A stretch of DNA of 64,000 nt, from contig JAPJBO010000027.1 of assembly GCA_030068145.1 (NCBI GenBank), positions 310,001 to 374,000 on the forward strand. Reading direction: 5' to 3'. Source of the stretch: Diplonema papillatum (taxonomy: Eukaryota > Euglenozoa > Diplonemea > Diplonemida > Diplonemidae). Positions 1 to 10,553 of this stretch are shown in pieces. The notes below the pieces were generated by a model, which saw only the letters and a list, made by a program, of their open reading frames with translations, was not told where the DNA came from and did not search any database. The position numbers and the translations under genes are program-made. Position 1 is the stretch's first letter, and every line of letters begins with the position of its first letter.

Positions 1-1618
1 TGCATCCAGGATTTGAGGTTAGGGTAGTGCGGTCAACGAAAAGCTCGTTTCTTCTTTCTGTACGATTTTCTTTTGCGGTTATCCCCGCGTTTTTCTTTTG
101 CTGAACCTGTTGCTTGCCCGTCCGCGCCGCGAGACTGCTGGGTTCTCTTCTTCTCTCTGAAGCCTGAAGCATGAGCTCGCACGTCATGTGCGCACACATA
201 CAATTGCATACACTACCTTTTCTTCTTGAGCGTACCAAGACATTCACGGAAGAATAGATCGGCACTACTGGGATCGTACCAGCTTGGTCTAGTATGTAAA
301 TTTGTTGCATTAGTGTGTGGGCCTTTGAAGCGGGGATGATGCCTCTCGCGCTGCTCCCCTTGAGGTTCCTGGCTCATGCCAAAGCGCCGCCGCCCGGGTT
401 AAGGGGTTGCGGCATCAGGCGTGGGCCAGGGCCAGGGCGGCTGTTCGGAGGGGTCACCACCCACCGTTCGCGGGCTTCGTTACTTCACTGCCCCCGGCTC
501 TCCCCGGCCTTCGTCATCCCGGGGAGGGTTCCACGGCCATCCCCCGGGAATGGATGGATGCTGTGCCGCGGGTTCTTCCGTGCGTTCTTGCGACGTCGTC
601 GCTGTCGATATCGCTGCCGATGTTGCTGCCGCTGCAGCCGCTGTCGGGCGGTTGGTTGACGATCCCGGTCTGCACCCCGCCGGCTTTCTTCCTCTCGGCG
701 TTCGCTAGGACGTCCCCTGCCGCTGCCGCGTGCGCGGCGGTGCTTCGCCCGGTCGTGTCTTGCCCGTGCCTTCCACTTCTCGCCGCTGTGCTGCCACCCC
801 CGTGGGTAGTGGGTCGGAAGCTGCCGGTCAGGACGCCCGCCTTCGTGGCCTTTGTCTGCCCAATGGCCAGTTCGCTGTCGCCCTTGACGACGATGGTGCG
901 GGGTGTCGGGGGCACGGGGTCCCGCATCAATCACAATTTGTTGCATTGCTAATAATAATTTAGTGTGATTGTCAGGCCTTCCACTACCCTGCGCAACGCA
1001 CTATGCACACGCCGTGTCTACGTTGCAGCAGATGAAACGCGTTTGTTGCGCCGCCGCGGGGGCGGCCTACGAGTGGGTGTCGTTGTGGTCTCGCGGCCGG
1101 AGCCATCGTTGGATGACTCCTCGCTCGTTTCTACTGAAAGCACAGACACAAAGATAGCTCAAAGCATTTGCAAAATAACACGAAAAGCCTCTAGGCAAAC
1201 CCCCATTTTCACATTTCTTCGCGTTTGCGTCGGTTCGCGCGCCGGGGTGGGCGCAGCCGGGGGCTGTGTTGCATCGGGTGGCTTTCGCCGGGCGGGGGTG
1301 CCGGCCAGTAAAAGCAAGATGGATTATCGAAGTATTCTACGGGTAATCAGAATAACCCCCCAAGATGCACTAGAATTCCTTGTTTTTTGAGTGATCACGT
1401 CTCCCTTCCGCTCGTGGCACTTGCGTTTGAAGCTTCAAAAGCTGAACGAACAACACAGGAGGCGGGGGAAAAAGAGAAGCCATCGAGATAAGGAACCGCA
1501 CAAAACAAACTGAGCTGCTCGTCCGGTCCTCGAAATCCCGCGTGTCTTGCTATAGTATCAGGAAGAAAGAAAGGGAAGCATACACGGGACAAGAACCGCG
1601 GGTGCACATGCCGGTGGC
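1..1618. other. Upstream non-genic region with a GC-rich block
   Basis: I recognise no gene here. Positions about 320-950 are strongly GC-rich and open in several frames on both strands, including a 138-codon frame on the minus strand (514-930). None shows a recognisable domain, so composition alone may explain the openness. A 90-bp dispersed repeat lies at 1132-1221. The last ~200 bases lead directly into the kinase start codon. Confidence 0.4.
1132..1221 (+). repeat. Dispersed 90-bp repeat, copy 1
   Basis: This segment is nearly identical to 29869-29959 in the same orientation. Both carry ACTGAAAGCA, then GACACAAAGATAGCTCAAAG, then a stretch ending near TTTTCACA. No inverted ends are visible, so the element type is unknown. 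Confidence 0.75.
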
Positions 1619-2809
1619 ATGAAGGCCAGTGAGTGCTGCGTGAAGAGGCTTATCCCCTTTGAGAAAGACAAGGAAGCATCGTACATCCGGCCGTCGGAGG
1701 AATTCGAGGTGTTCGACTCGTATGAGATCGACGAAAACGTGTACGCCCTCGGACACGGTAGCTACGGGGTCGTTTGCGAGGCGACAGCGAAGGAGCTGGG
1801 CAACGAACGGGTGGCGATCAAGAAGATCACCCTCACCAACCCCGGCAACGATGAGTACGTGCTGCAGAGGATGAAGAGCTGCTGGCGTGAGATCAAGCTC
1901 CTCGTGCACTTCACCGCACAGCCCGTGTCGCACATCTTGCAGCTCAAAGACCTGATGATCCCGCTTTCGGAGTCGAAGGTGTCGGCGGCTATCGAGAACT
2001 TCACGTCGGTCTACGTCGTCCTCGACCTCTACCAGACCTCCCTCAAGGACGCCATGCGCCTGATCGGCGCCATCCCGGAGTTCTTCCGCGCGAGGCTGAC
2101 ATACGACATCCTCAGCGGCATCGCGGCCGTCCACCAGGCGGGCTGCGTGCACCGCGATTTGAAGCCCGCAAATCTGCTGATCCGGAATTTCGCCCCGAGG
2201 CAGATCCCGGAGCTGTGCCTGTGCGACTTCGGGTCGGGGAGGAAGTACACGCCGAAGGACGACGATCGGACGGATCTCAACGATGTGACGACCCTGTGGT
2301 ACCGGTCCCCTGAAACGCTGATGAACGCGACGGACCACATCACCGAGCTGTCCGGCATTGACATCTGGAGCATCGGTTGCATCATGACGGAGCTGATCTC
2401 CTGCAACGTGTCGACGCCTAAAACCAGCCGCAAGCCCGTCTTCGATGGGACCAACGCTATGCGGCTCATCCACCAAATCAACACCACGCTGTCGGACCCC
2501 GCCTCCATGACCCGCGAGCTCCAGAAGCAGGGCGCGGCGCCTCTCGAGGTCGACCTGATCCTGAAGATGCTGCAGAGAGACATCACCCAGCGCATCTCCG
2601 CCAGGGATGCCCGCCGGCACGCTTGGTTCCGACAGGAGCAGTTCAGGATCCCCGAGCCGGAGGACATCCACTGCGCGGTGTTCAACCAGCAGTGCCCGCG
2701 CGACTTCGCCGCCATCAAGAAGGAGATCCTCGAGGAGGCGCTCGTCTTCCGCCCGCACCTCGGCGAGCGGACCGACGAAGCTGCCGCCGGGGCGGCGGCT
2801 GACGGGTAA
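1619..2809 (+). CDS. CMGC-family (MAPK-like) serine/threonine protein kinase
   Basis: A 396-residue intronless protein kinase. The catalytic core is complete: glycine loop GHGSYG (45-50), VAIKK with the ATP-anchoring lysine at about K68, the helix-C glutamate at about E91, HRDLKPAN (178-185, catalytic D180), DFG (203-205) and the CMGC-type P+1 loop TTLWYRSPE (224-232). DIWSIGC (248-254) follows. Sequence between the glycine loop and DFG resembles MAP kinases, but the activation segment reads DLNDVTTLWYRSPE and lacks the TxY dual-phosphorylation motif. Classical MAPKK activation therefore looks unlikely. A short insert (about 262-272) and a C-terminal tail rich in Ala/Glu follow the core. The start is the first ATG of the frame. 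Most likely a soluble signalling kinase; the pathway cannot be inferred. Kinase identity is very secure, the subfamily less so. Confidence 0.92.
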   Translation: MKASECCVKRLIPFEKDKEASYIRPSEEFEVFDSYEIDENVYALGHGSYGVVCEATAKELGNERVAIKKITLTNPGNDEYVLQRMKSCWREIKLLVHFTAQPVSHILQLKDLMIPLSESKVSAAIENFTSVYVVLDLYQTSLKDAMRLIGAIPEFFRARLTYDILSGIAAVHQAGCVHRDLKPANLLIRNFAPRQIPELCLCDFGSGRKYTPKDDDRTDLNDVTTLWYRSPETLMNATDHITELSGIDIWSIGCIMTELISCNVSTPKTSRKPVFDGTNAMRLIHQINTTLSDPASMTRELQKQGAAPLEVDLILKMLQRDITQRISARDARRHAWFRQEQFRIPEPEDIHCAVFNQQCPRDFAAIKKEILEEALVFRPHLGERTDEAAAGAAADG

Positions 2810-3504
2810 AAGGCGAGGCTTCCTCTTACTCTTCTGTGGCGTTTTCATTGCGGTGGTTGTGCTGTGTTCGCGGTCCACGACGACGCTTTCACAACAGCGA
2901 CGGTAAGGAGGGGCAAGCGCCTTCGGAAAATCCGAGGGTTCAACCTGTTGCTCCACGTTGGTGATGCAGGAAACAGTTCGTGAGCTGAGCTTGAGGGCTT
3001 CTACCGCCACCTAGAAAGATACAATCTAGTGTGCATGCACGTATGCATGCTGTGTATATACCTAATACCGGAGGACGGTAATTGGTACACAACGCGTAGC
3101 AGTACTGCGCAGTGCACGTAGTATGTACTTGGGTCCAATACTGGCATACGAGGATGGATATCCAGACGGGCGCTACAGTGCCCTCGGGACCTCCTCAGGG
3201 TGCCATCTGGGACCACATGCTACATAAGTGGGGTGCACAACAAAGGAAGCGCTCCTCAGCGAGCATGCGCATCGAAGCCGCGGCTTGGAATTGCCTTGTG
3301 AAGTGAAAGTGCCCGTACGAATCGCGCCCATCACTATACCCGATAACCAGCCTCAACAGTCAACCCGGAGAGACTCTCAAATATCGAACCTTCGTCCTCC
3401 TTTCAGAGTTTCTGGCGAGGCTTCCTTTTCGTTTTGAACGAACGCGCCTGCTTCGCAGGAAATCCTCGAGGAGGCCGCCAGTCGACCAGCAACAGGGAGG
3501 TTTG
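2810..3504. other. Intergenic, no gene recognised
   Basis: The only feature I can point to is a degenerate copy at about 3358-3390 of the dispersed motif typified by GTCAACCGGAGACTTT. The segment at 3455-3485 can be read as QEILEEAASR and echoes the C-terminal KKEILEEA of the upstream kinase. This may be a decayed duplicate or chance. Confidence 0.3.
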
Positions 3505-3835
3505 CTCAGGGTAGCGGGGAGTTTGGCCAAACACCGCTTTTAAAAAGCGGCGAACCCCATCCTAGTGTCGGTCGCATGCGTCCCTCCAGCCTTGGCCAGC
3601 TAAAATGAGCTGTGGCAGTGGACGTACGAACCGTGTGTGAAGGTGTCAGAAAGCCGAAAATCAAGGACAACCTGGCCGGTAGTGGGTCGTGAGACGGGTT
3701 CGGTTCACCCTACTGACGGAGAGAGCCTATCGGGCCAGCTCATTCCGGCAGTTGCTGTCCGGGTAGTACGAGAGGAACTCCCGTTTCTAGTCCCTGGCTA
3801 TCTACGACTAGCACCCTCCCTCTCAACCCCCCTCC
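3505..3835 (+). rRNA. Compacted fragment of nuclear-type LSU (28S) rRNA, domains V-VI
   Basis: Several blocks match eukaryotic cytosolic 28S rRNA in the right order. GGGGAGTTTGGC is the domain V block that is followed by TCCTAAGG-like sequence. CAGTGGACGTACGAACC is like CAGTACGAATACAGACC. GTCGTGAGAC, then ACCCTACTGA, follow. AGTACGAGAGGAAC is the exact sarcin-ricin loop. The ACCCTACTGA block is the eukaryotic cytosolic form rather than the bacterial or mitochondrial CCCTATC form. Spacing is much shorter than normal: the peptidyl-transferase segment around ACAGGGATAACTGGC is missing or unrecognisable. It is either a deleted pseudogene copy or part of an unusually divergent rRNA. No flanking rRNA continues; a dispersed motif starts at about 3850. 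Confidence 0.6.
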
Positions 3836-4338
3836 TTACCCAAGCCTCTACGGTCAACCGGTGGCTTTACAATACCGACTTTCTAAGCCACAGATAACGC
3901 TAGATTGTTCGACCAGACAGTGCCGTGTTACCGAATATGACCACCAAACGCCTCCAAACCAGGACCCAGTCTAGAGGAATGCGTGAGTTACTCAGGATCG
4001 GGTTTATCGGGACTAGTAACCACGAGGCTCGAAAAACATTGTAAGAATGTAAGAAACAAAATTAAGCAAAAAGTGGGTACTTTGCCCGCTAAGTAACAGA
4101 CTGGCGCCAGAAAATGATGAGAGCGCGCACCTTTGTCTTTGGCACCGTTTCGTGCCGTTCCTGCCTGGTTGCACCCTTTTTACGGTCTGAACTTGCAGCC
4201 AATACCTGCCCCCAAAAGAAATAAAAAGAGGTGCGTAGTGATAGACGCGTTCGTCAACCGCGTCCCCCGTATATAACGATGCCAAGGGCATCAAAACGCC
4301 CGTGCCCGATCGACCCGAAGGGTGAGCTCACTGTATGA

Positions 4339-4373
4339 TGACGCTGAACCGCATTTTTGGTGGTTCAGCGTCA
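4339..4373. repeat. 12-bp stem hairpin
   Basis: TGACGCTGAACC is followed, after a short T-rich loop, by GGTTCAGCGTCA, a perfect inverted repeat. No downstream T-run or adjacent gene end suggests a defined role. Confidence 0.7.
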
Positions 4374-4428
4374 CCGCTCACCGTGTGATGCTGAAACAGG
4401 GGTTTCTGGATTTTCCCCCAGACCAAGT

Positions 4429-4533
4429 GCTCCTAAGCAGACGAAATTTGAGTGCTGCAAACGAAATTTGAACCAACTCAAATCGAGATCCCAAATCAAG
4501 GGCTCCTAAGCAGACGAAATTTGAGTGTTGCAA
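4429..4533 (+). repeat. Two-copy direct repeat, 73-bp period
   Basis: GCTCCTAAGCAGACGAAATT and the following TTGAGTG(C/T)TGCAA occur at 4429-4460 and again at 4502-4533. Confidence 0.75.
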
Positions 4534-5195
4534 CGGAAATCTTAACACCTGAAATTGGGACCACACACTGAAAGCGACTGTGAACAACCTGTAGCGATCT
4601 CTTTCAATAAAGTTTTAAGCGCCGAAGGCTCAAAATATAAACCAGGCAGTCTTGTTTTTTTATCCTCCAGGCCGTCAGGTCTCCTCGTGGCTGTTTGAAA
4701 ACATCCTCCCAACCTTCTCCTTGTTTTCTTGACTATGCAGCCGGCCGTTTTATCTGTCTCGGCTCTCGTTTTCGTTTCGTTTTAGAGTGCCTATCCCAGG
4801 GTAGCTTCCATTTATTCTGGTGTTAGTGTTCTGGCCTGGAAAAGCGAGGCGCACCGACACGGAGTGTGGTTCTCATTAGGGTTTCCGTGTCTTCATGACT
4901 GTATCTCGCCAGCCTCACCTTAGAAGCAACAGACACCTCCAAGCAAATGACGCCGAGAAGGAACTTTCTGCGCACACTGCGGTAGCTGCGAGCCAGTGGG
5001 ACGCTGAAGAGCACGGCCGTGGTGTGAATCAGAACCCGAAAAGACATGTCCCTCTTACGTGGCTGTATGCGTGTGGTGTGTGCACACAGTGCGTCCACAT
5101 GCGTAGGTGCGTTGATACCGGGATCCTGGGTCCTGCATACCACGTACCAGTACATGTAAACATGCACAACAGCCAGTGCATGATTGTTAGCTTAC

Positions 5196-5720
5196 TGGGG
5201 GGGGTCGAATACAAGAGGTACCTCTTGTATTCGGCGTGCCGATCCTGCAATTTTCCCGAAAAAGAAATAGAAAAAGTACCAACCCGCGGGAAGCCCCTTC
5301 TTCTTGGAAGACGCGCGTAATTTGTGGTCCCCGGGTCTATTTTTCACGGTTCTCTTCATCGGAGCGGAACGCGTGCACAAATTCGCCGAAAAAGGGCTGC
5401 TACACGGGCCAGCAAAGAAATGTCACTAACCAGTGGGTCGATTCCCGTCCTTTCCATTGAAAACCTGTGGGTTCCACGCCCGGTGCCCCGCATCTGGTAC
5501 AGACCCGCGAAACACGCACATACTTTTGGTCCCCGGGTCTATTTTTCACGGTTCTCTTCATCGGAGCTCATCGCGATCAGAAAACCGTCGAAAAAGGTCT
5601 GTTATGCGGACCAAGAAAAAATCCAACTTTTTTTCCAGATTTCCAAAATGCCTCTTCTATTCTATTATTGGAGGTACCTCTTGTATTCAAGGTACCTCCT
5701 GTATTCGACCCCCCCCCCGG
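5196..5720. mobile_element. MITE with G-run terminal inverted repeats (family A, copy 1)
   Basis: A roughly 525-bp element bounded by G-run plus TCGAATACAAGAGGTACC on the left and GGTACCTCCTGTATTCGA plus a C-run on the right. Each end is itself palindromic (GAATACAAGAGGTACCTCTT and onward to 5232). Inside are two exact 40-bp direct repeats at 5326-5365 and 5528-5567, each starting GGTCCCCGGGTCTATTTTTC. There is no transposase frame, so it is non-autonomous. Related ends occur at 24726, 25299-25938 and 57983-58172. Confidence 0.75.
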
Positions 5721-8700
5721 TTGCTTTGGCAACCTGTCGCTTTTGTGACGCCACAAACTTCGTTTCCCGAGACGTTACCATACGGCCCAACCCCCGAACA
5801 CCAAGAGAGGTACAGTTTGGAAGGGACTGCATGTCAAAGCAGGAAAAGGCATATGGAAACGCTCAGAACCGATAAAGAACAAAAAAAGTCGTAACCCAAC
5901 ACAGGACGAGAAGGAAGGAGCAGCACCACCAGAACCGAGAAAGAACAAAAAAAGAAGAATACTACGCACCAAACCCACCACCCTCCCCAACCCGGGCTTC
6001 CTTTTTACCCCTGCAAACCCGTGAATAGGTGCTACGGGAGTATCTGGCAACCGCTGCTTAACAGTGCTCACGTGGGCGGTGTCTTCGGACAGCACCTCGT
6101 GATGTTCGCATCACAAAACAAAGAAGACAGTGAAATGGTCGTTACCTGGTCGGGTTTCGCTCGCGACCGTTTCCTGAACAATCCTTCACTAAATCCGCGG
6201 TTAAATAACCTGGCCTCAGTGGTGCAAGCACCACGCGCTCTTCAAACCCAAGAAACATTTTCCCCCCTAGCATCAACCATGCATGAGAGGCAGTGTCCTG
6301 CCTACACATTAAACTAAGTTTTTTCCCCCAGCAATCTCCTCCAAAACATGGTGCCAGCGTTCTCGTTCAGGTTCACAGTTCATTATTACTACGAACTAGA
6401 AGAAGTGCAAGGACTCGACACTGCTGCCACCTGGTCCGGGCTCCTGGTAAGTCCCCCGAAACTCCCCGACACTTCCCCGCAACTCCGCGATACTCAGCCC
6501 GATTTTTTGTGGGAAAAAGTGGGGCTGCCGGTGTACAGGTTGGTAGTTGAATGGACAGATGGGTGGATGGGGGTGGGCAGGTCGGTGGATGGATGAACAG
6601 GTGGGTAGTTGGGTAGAAGGGTGGTGGATGGTCTGGCAAGTGGGTGAGGTGTGCAGGTAGGTGTGCGAATGTGCTTCGGACGCGGCTCTCTTGAGCCGTC
6701 CGTGTTCCTCCTCCGACCCTCTTCCTTGGCCACCTCGACAGCTCGCAGGGCGTTTCTTAACACCGTGCGAGAGAACTCGGATGCATCTACCAACTGTTGC
6801 TTGGGCTCCTAGACAGTTGTTGAGGCATACCCTGCAGCCTGCGGATTCGGAGGGCCTCAAGGCGAACCAGCAGTTGCTGGAAAACCTGCAGGACCTGCCT
6901 TTGAGTCCTTGGACACAGGGAGGAGTCTGAACAGGACGCGTCTTGTGCATGTGCGCAGGTTCAACCATCATCTGACTCTTCTGTTTGCGGTTGCAACCTT
7001 CGGTACCACGAGTTTGCCATTCTTATGTCAAACTCTCCAATCCCTCTTGGGTTTTGGTTTGGGCAAGAAGTATTCGCGCCCGCCATCTCCCGATGACCTT
7101 CCAACTTCTTACCACGCTGCAGCAGTCACGTGTAACCCGGGCAGAGTCATCCTGTGCTTCCTCGCCGTCCCCTGCCGCGTGGTGTGCCTCGGCAGCAGCG
7201 CGCTACCGACGCTTGCCGATGCTTGCACTCTTCGCATTTCACATTGTGGTGTCTCGTGCACACTCTCTCGTCCTTGGTGGTGGCCTGGGCACGCCCCTAC
7301 CTCCATGCGCTGGGTCTCCGCCGCCCACTAAATTTACCCTCTTCTGCCCCTTCTTCCCGGAGGTGCCGTCTTCGAAGGCGTCCCGATCCTTTCCTCCCCA
7401 TACGTGGAAAATGTGCGTCCATCCTCCAGACCTCATCATTGAAGGCGTGCCTGTTCGTCCAGCTGCGACTCGAGCACGAGCATCGTCTCTGTACCCGCAC
7501 GACCTCTGGTGGAACGGTTCCTGCTCTCCTTGCCGCAGCAGATCCTGTCGCTACCTGTGTCAAACCGTGTCAACCTGTACCTCCCAGTCTGTCCTTTCTT
7601 CTCAGCCTCTATCTTCGTCTTCGGGGCAGAGCCAAACACGGGACCGCTCTGCGCAAGGTAGGGCCATAATAGCGTAGCCCCCTCCCCGCCTTCGCCAAGG
7701 CCGGCTGCAGGGAAAGTGGTCGCCACAAAGGAAATACCCCGAAACTCCCCGAATTTCCCCGAAACACCCCGAAACTCCCTGAAATTCCCCGAAACTCCCC
7801 GATACCCCCGATATTTTTGTCTGGACAAGGTGGCTGCTGGCCGCACCGGCTATTTAACCGATGAGTTTGGTGCCCCTGCACTCGAACGAGCCCACTGGTG
7901 ATTCGTAACCGCTGGAAGGACGCCGGGTTGTTTGCAACCCCTTAACAAAGGTCGTCCAGAGACTTTAATATACCGGAATCTCACGCGAACTTTAACTCTA
8001 AAAAGACTACTCCGCCGCGCTGCAGGGCACGCGCCCTTGCAGGCCGTTTTCACAACTTTTTCACCCCATTATTCGCGGTCTTTCGACGCTTCCTCCTTTT
8101 GTCCCTTTTTGTTTTTGTCCGGTCCTTTCTTCCCCAGCACAATGCTTTTTCTGAAAGCAGTTTTTCTTTGGGACAGGAACGAGAACACCACCGACGGCTC
8201 CGTCGTATTACATTCCAACTTATCGCTTTTTGTGTTTCGTAGGAGTGCGTGGCCGAGTCCACCTCTTTCCGGAGGCCTGAGCGTGCAAGCGTGCAGAATC
8301 ATCAGTCGTCAGGAAAACGAGGGCCTGAAGTGCCCGATGAACCAAGGCGGCGTGGACGAACGGGATAACTCAGTAAAAGTACCCCCCCTGGACGGGTATT
8401 TTCATCTTGCCCCTACGCAATGTAAGTGATAGGTTTACCCTGGATGGTTTGATTCTTCTTCGTTCTTTCTTGCAATCATGACCAAGAAGTATCCCGCAGA
8501 CTTTACGTCAGCGAACACAAAAGGCGCAGACAGACCAGTAAGCAGAATTCGTCAGTAAAAGTACCCCCCCCGCCTCACAAGTCAAACGGAGACTTCAAAA
8601 AACCGACCGCTTACTACTACAAGAAACAGTCTAAAAGTGGCACCGGTATTTCTCAGCCAAGACTTCCAAAAACCGACCCGCGAGGGTTTTCACAGGATGG

Positions 8701-8811
8701 CTTCCATAATATTACGGTACGTAGCTGGTGCAGGAATCAGGTGCCAGATAAATTCGGCCAGCCTGACAACAACAAGAAGTTGTCGACGCCGTTGCACGTT
8801 TCTTTTTCGTT
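5721..8811. other. Intergenic region with degenerate minisatellites
   Basis: A ~3-kb stretch with no recognisable gene; frames of 100-230 codons overlap on both strands without domain signals. It contains CCCCGAAACT-type minisatellite tracts at about 6440-6490 and 7733-7813, and a degenerate GGTGGATGG-rich tract at 6530-6660. A dispersed motif (ACTTTAATATACCGG then GCGAACTTTAACTCTAAAA) lies at 7958-8010. Two copies of CAGTAAAAGTACCCCCCC lie at about 8371 and 8553. A degenerate GTCAAACGGAGACTTC motif lies at 8581-8608. Confidence 0.4.
7733..7813 (+). repeat. CCCCGAAACT minisatellite
   Basis: Eight or so 9-11-bp units of the type CCCCGAAACT or CCCCGAATTT in tandem. A shorter tract of the same motif lies at about 6450-6495, 1.2 kb upstream. 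Confidence 0.8.
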
Positions 8812-8870
8812 AAAAGTACGTGCGCTCGGCTAAAGGCCGGCGCGAGGCGAGACTGGAGGCAGCTGTTAAA

Positions 8871-9180
8871 GTTCGGGAACAGTAAAGTTCGTGCGCAGCT
8901 AAGTTCGGGCATGGGTGATGCAAATTTCTGGTGAACCAAAGTTCGGGCGAAGTAAAGTTCGGGCGCAGCTGAGTTCGGGTGAAGCTAAGTTCTGGTGAAG
9001 CAAAGCAAAGTGCGGACGAAGCAAAGTTCGGGCGCAGCTGAGTTCGGGCGAAGCAAAGTTCGGGTGAAGCTAAGTCCGTTCTGGTGAAGCAAAGTTCGGG
9101 CGCAGCTGAGTTCGGGCGAAGCTAAGTTCTGGTGAAGCAAAGCAAAGTGCGGGCGAAGCAAAGTTCGGGTTCTGTTGTGC
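8871..9180 (+). repeat. AAGTTCGGGCGAAGC minisatellite, short array
   Basis: Irregular tandem units built from AAGTTCGGGCGAAGC, AAGTTCTGGTGAAGC and AGCTGAGTTCGGG variants. The same satellite forms the 1.1-kb array at 60390-61510. Confidence 0.9.
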
Positions 9181-9319
9181 TGAGTTCGGCGTGTGGTGGC
9201 AAGTTTAGCGCCAGTACCCGGGGGGGAGACCCCCTCGACTCCGTTTCCCGTGGTCACGGTGGTGCCCAACGCGAGATACTGAGAAACTCCGCGAAAAACG
9301 CAACAAAGAAAAAGTGTGA

Positions 9320-9380
9320 TGGGCGGGGTTCGAACCCGGGCCTACCGGCCTGAAGGCCGACGCCCGCTCACTCTGCCACC
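9320..9380 (-). other. tRNA-like (tRNA-derived) segment with A and B boxes
   Basis: On the minus strand an A-box-like TGGCAGAGTG precedes a perfect B box GGTTCGAACCC at tRNA spacing, with an anticodon-arm-like GGCCTTCAGGCC between them. The acceptor arms do not pair, so this is not a functional tRNA. A sister copy lies at 61620-61690. Confidence 0.6.
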
Positions 9381-9869
9381 CCCTTGCCTTTTGGCAGGGA
9401 AGGAAAAAGCTATCTCCACACTAGTATCTAGTCAAAAAACAATACACTTTTCGCAACTTAGAAAAGCCGGGTTGGCTCGAATAGAGGCTATTCACATTGC
9501 ATGTTCATAGGACCTCCAGTCTCGAAACATACATGTCAAACGTGGGGGGCCCGAGATCGCATTCCCCACCGAACATGAACTCGGTGTCGATAGCACGAAC
9601 CCCGGAATTGACAAGACACGCAGGGAATGAGAGCGCGCTCTAAAATAAGTCGAATCGTAGACAACCAAGATACATGCGCAAGCACACATACTGCCACTAC
9701 TGCATATACGATACGCACACGAATATACAATGGTCACCCGGAGACTACAAAACCCCGGGCATCCAAGTAAACTTGCACTCTAAATCTTTCACTCTCAGAA
9801 GCTCACCCCCTGCACTACATATCCGGACAAACCACTACATCATCAATCTTGTTGGGGCACCCCTGAACA

Positions 9870-10553
9870 ATGCCTTTTCCGTCGCAAACCGCCGTGCTGC
9901 TGTCGGTCGCGCTGGGTGTCGCTGGCTTCGACTTTCTTGCCGGTTTTCCTACCCCGCCCCTTCCGCCAGTGGAGGAATACGGAGTCGTTGAGCTGGACAC
10001 GGGAGCTGTTCCGGTGACTAAGATCGCGGAGCAGACGGTGACGAGCCAGGGGACTACCTGGTCCGGGCTCCCCGCGTACTTCGACGGCGGAAATGCGGCG
10101 CTGCTCGCCGACGTCAGCGACGGTGATTCCCTGGTTCTTTCGTGTTCGCATAACGAGCTTTCATGCATGTTCATCGTCGCTTTGTTGAAGTGCTCCCCGT
10201 GCAGTGTTGACACCAACGGAGGTCTTCCTGGGCCGTTGCTCGACGCAGGATTCGACTCCGCCAGCTGCAAAGTAAAAGTCGAAGTCGGCGGCGTCGTGTA
10301 CGGAAGCACGTACTTCAGGAAGACCATCGGTTATACTGAGCCCTTGACCATTCCTTTGCAGGGCAAGAGCCTGCGGAACGCCGCTGTCTTTACCAAGACC
10401 GTCTACTTCGGTACTTGCGAGGGACTGGACACCAATTCTTGCAATCTTAGTTCTCACTGCGAATGGGACAAAACTGAGGCAAAGTGCGGGTCTCTGCTGT
10501 TGTGCCCTCATGTATGCGCTACTCACAACAAAAGAAACACGACACAGTCGTAG
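9870..10553 (+). CDS. Putative secreted protein, family unknown
   Basis: A 227-residue intronless frame starting at ATG. The N-terminus (about residues 1-24, MPFPSQTAVLLSVALGVAGF) looks like a cleavable signal peptide, followed by a Pro-rich segment. The body is rich in Gly, Val, Thr and Cys and reads like beta-strand sequence. Near the C-terminus Cys residues are spaced as C-x7-C-x6-C-x9-C (GTCEGLDTNSCNLSS then HCEWDKTEAKC), a pattern of small disulfide-bonded extracellular modules. I do not recognise a named family. A GTATGC donor-like site at 10513 would remove the basic tail KRNTTQS if a further exon exists, but I found none. Flanks are repeat-rich. Coding status is supported by signal peptide, codon composition and length, not by homology. 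Confidence 0.55.
   Translation: MPFPSQTAVLLSVALGVAGFDFLAGFPTPPLPPVEEYGVVELDTGAVPVTKIAEQTVTSQGTTWSGLPAYFDGGNAALLADVSDGDSLVLSCSHNELSCMFIVALLKCSPCSVDTNGGLPGPLLDAGFDSASCKVKVEVGGVVYGSTYFRKTIGYTEPLTIPLQGKSLRNAAVFTKTVYFGTCEGLDTNSCNLSSHCEWDKTEAKCGSLLLCPHVCATHNKRNTTQS

Larger units (their letters stand above)
3836..5195. other. Intergenic with small repeats
   Basis: Contains a copy of the GTCAACCGG-type dispersed motif at 3851-3880, a hairpin at 4339-4373 and a 73-bp-period direct repeat at 4429-4533. No convincing coding sequence is visible. Confidence 0.4.
8812..9528 (-). mobile_element. Helentron-like non-autonomous element with internal VNTR, short copy
   Basis: Read on the minus strand, the order is: a 5' sub-terminal repeat CGAGACTGGAGG (complement of 9513-9524), a tRNA-like segment (9380-9320), unique sequence, a 15-25-bp minisatellite (9180-8871), a second sub-terminal repeat (8859-8848), then a terminal hairpin (8843-8822) and GTACTTTTAAC. 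The long copy at 60330-61837 has the same parts in the same order and orientation. Sub-terminal inverted repeats, a central tandem array and a 3' hairpin are the known hallmarks of Helentron-derived HINE elements. The tRNA-like module is extra. No RepHel gene is present, so it is non-autonomous. Confidence 0.6.

Noticed and set aside
514-930. Minus-strand frame with VVKGDSELAIGQ, reminiscent of an RNase H strand
   Set aside because: A single short resemblance in a GC-rich block open in several frames, with no other RNase H motifs.
1550-3010. Long open frame (486 codons) on the minus strand across the kinase gene
   Set aside because: It mirrors the GC-rich kinase coding strand, lacks domains, and runs antisense to a gene with all catalytic motifs.
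9320-9380. Functional tRNA gene (anticodon reading UGA)
   Set aside because: A and B boxes are good but the acceptor stem does not pair, and the segment recurs inside a repeat element, so it is tRNA-derived.
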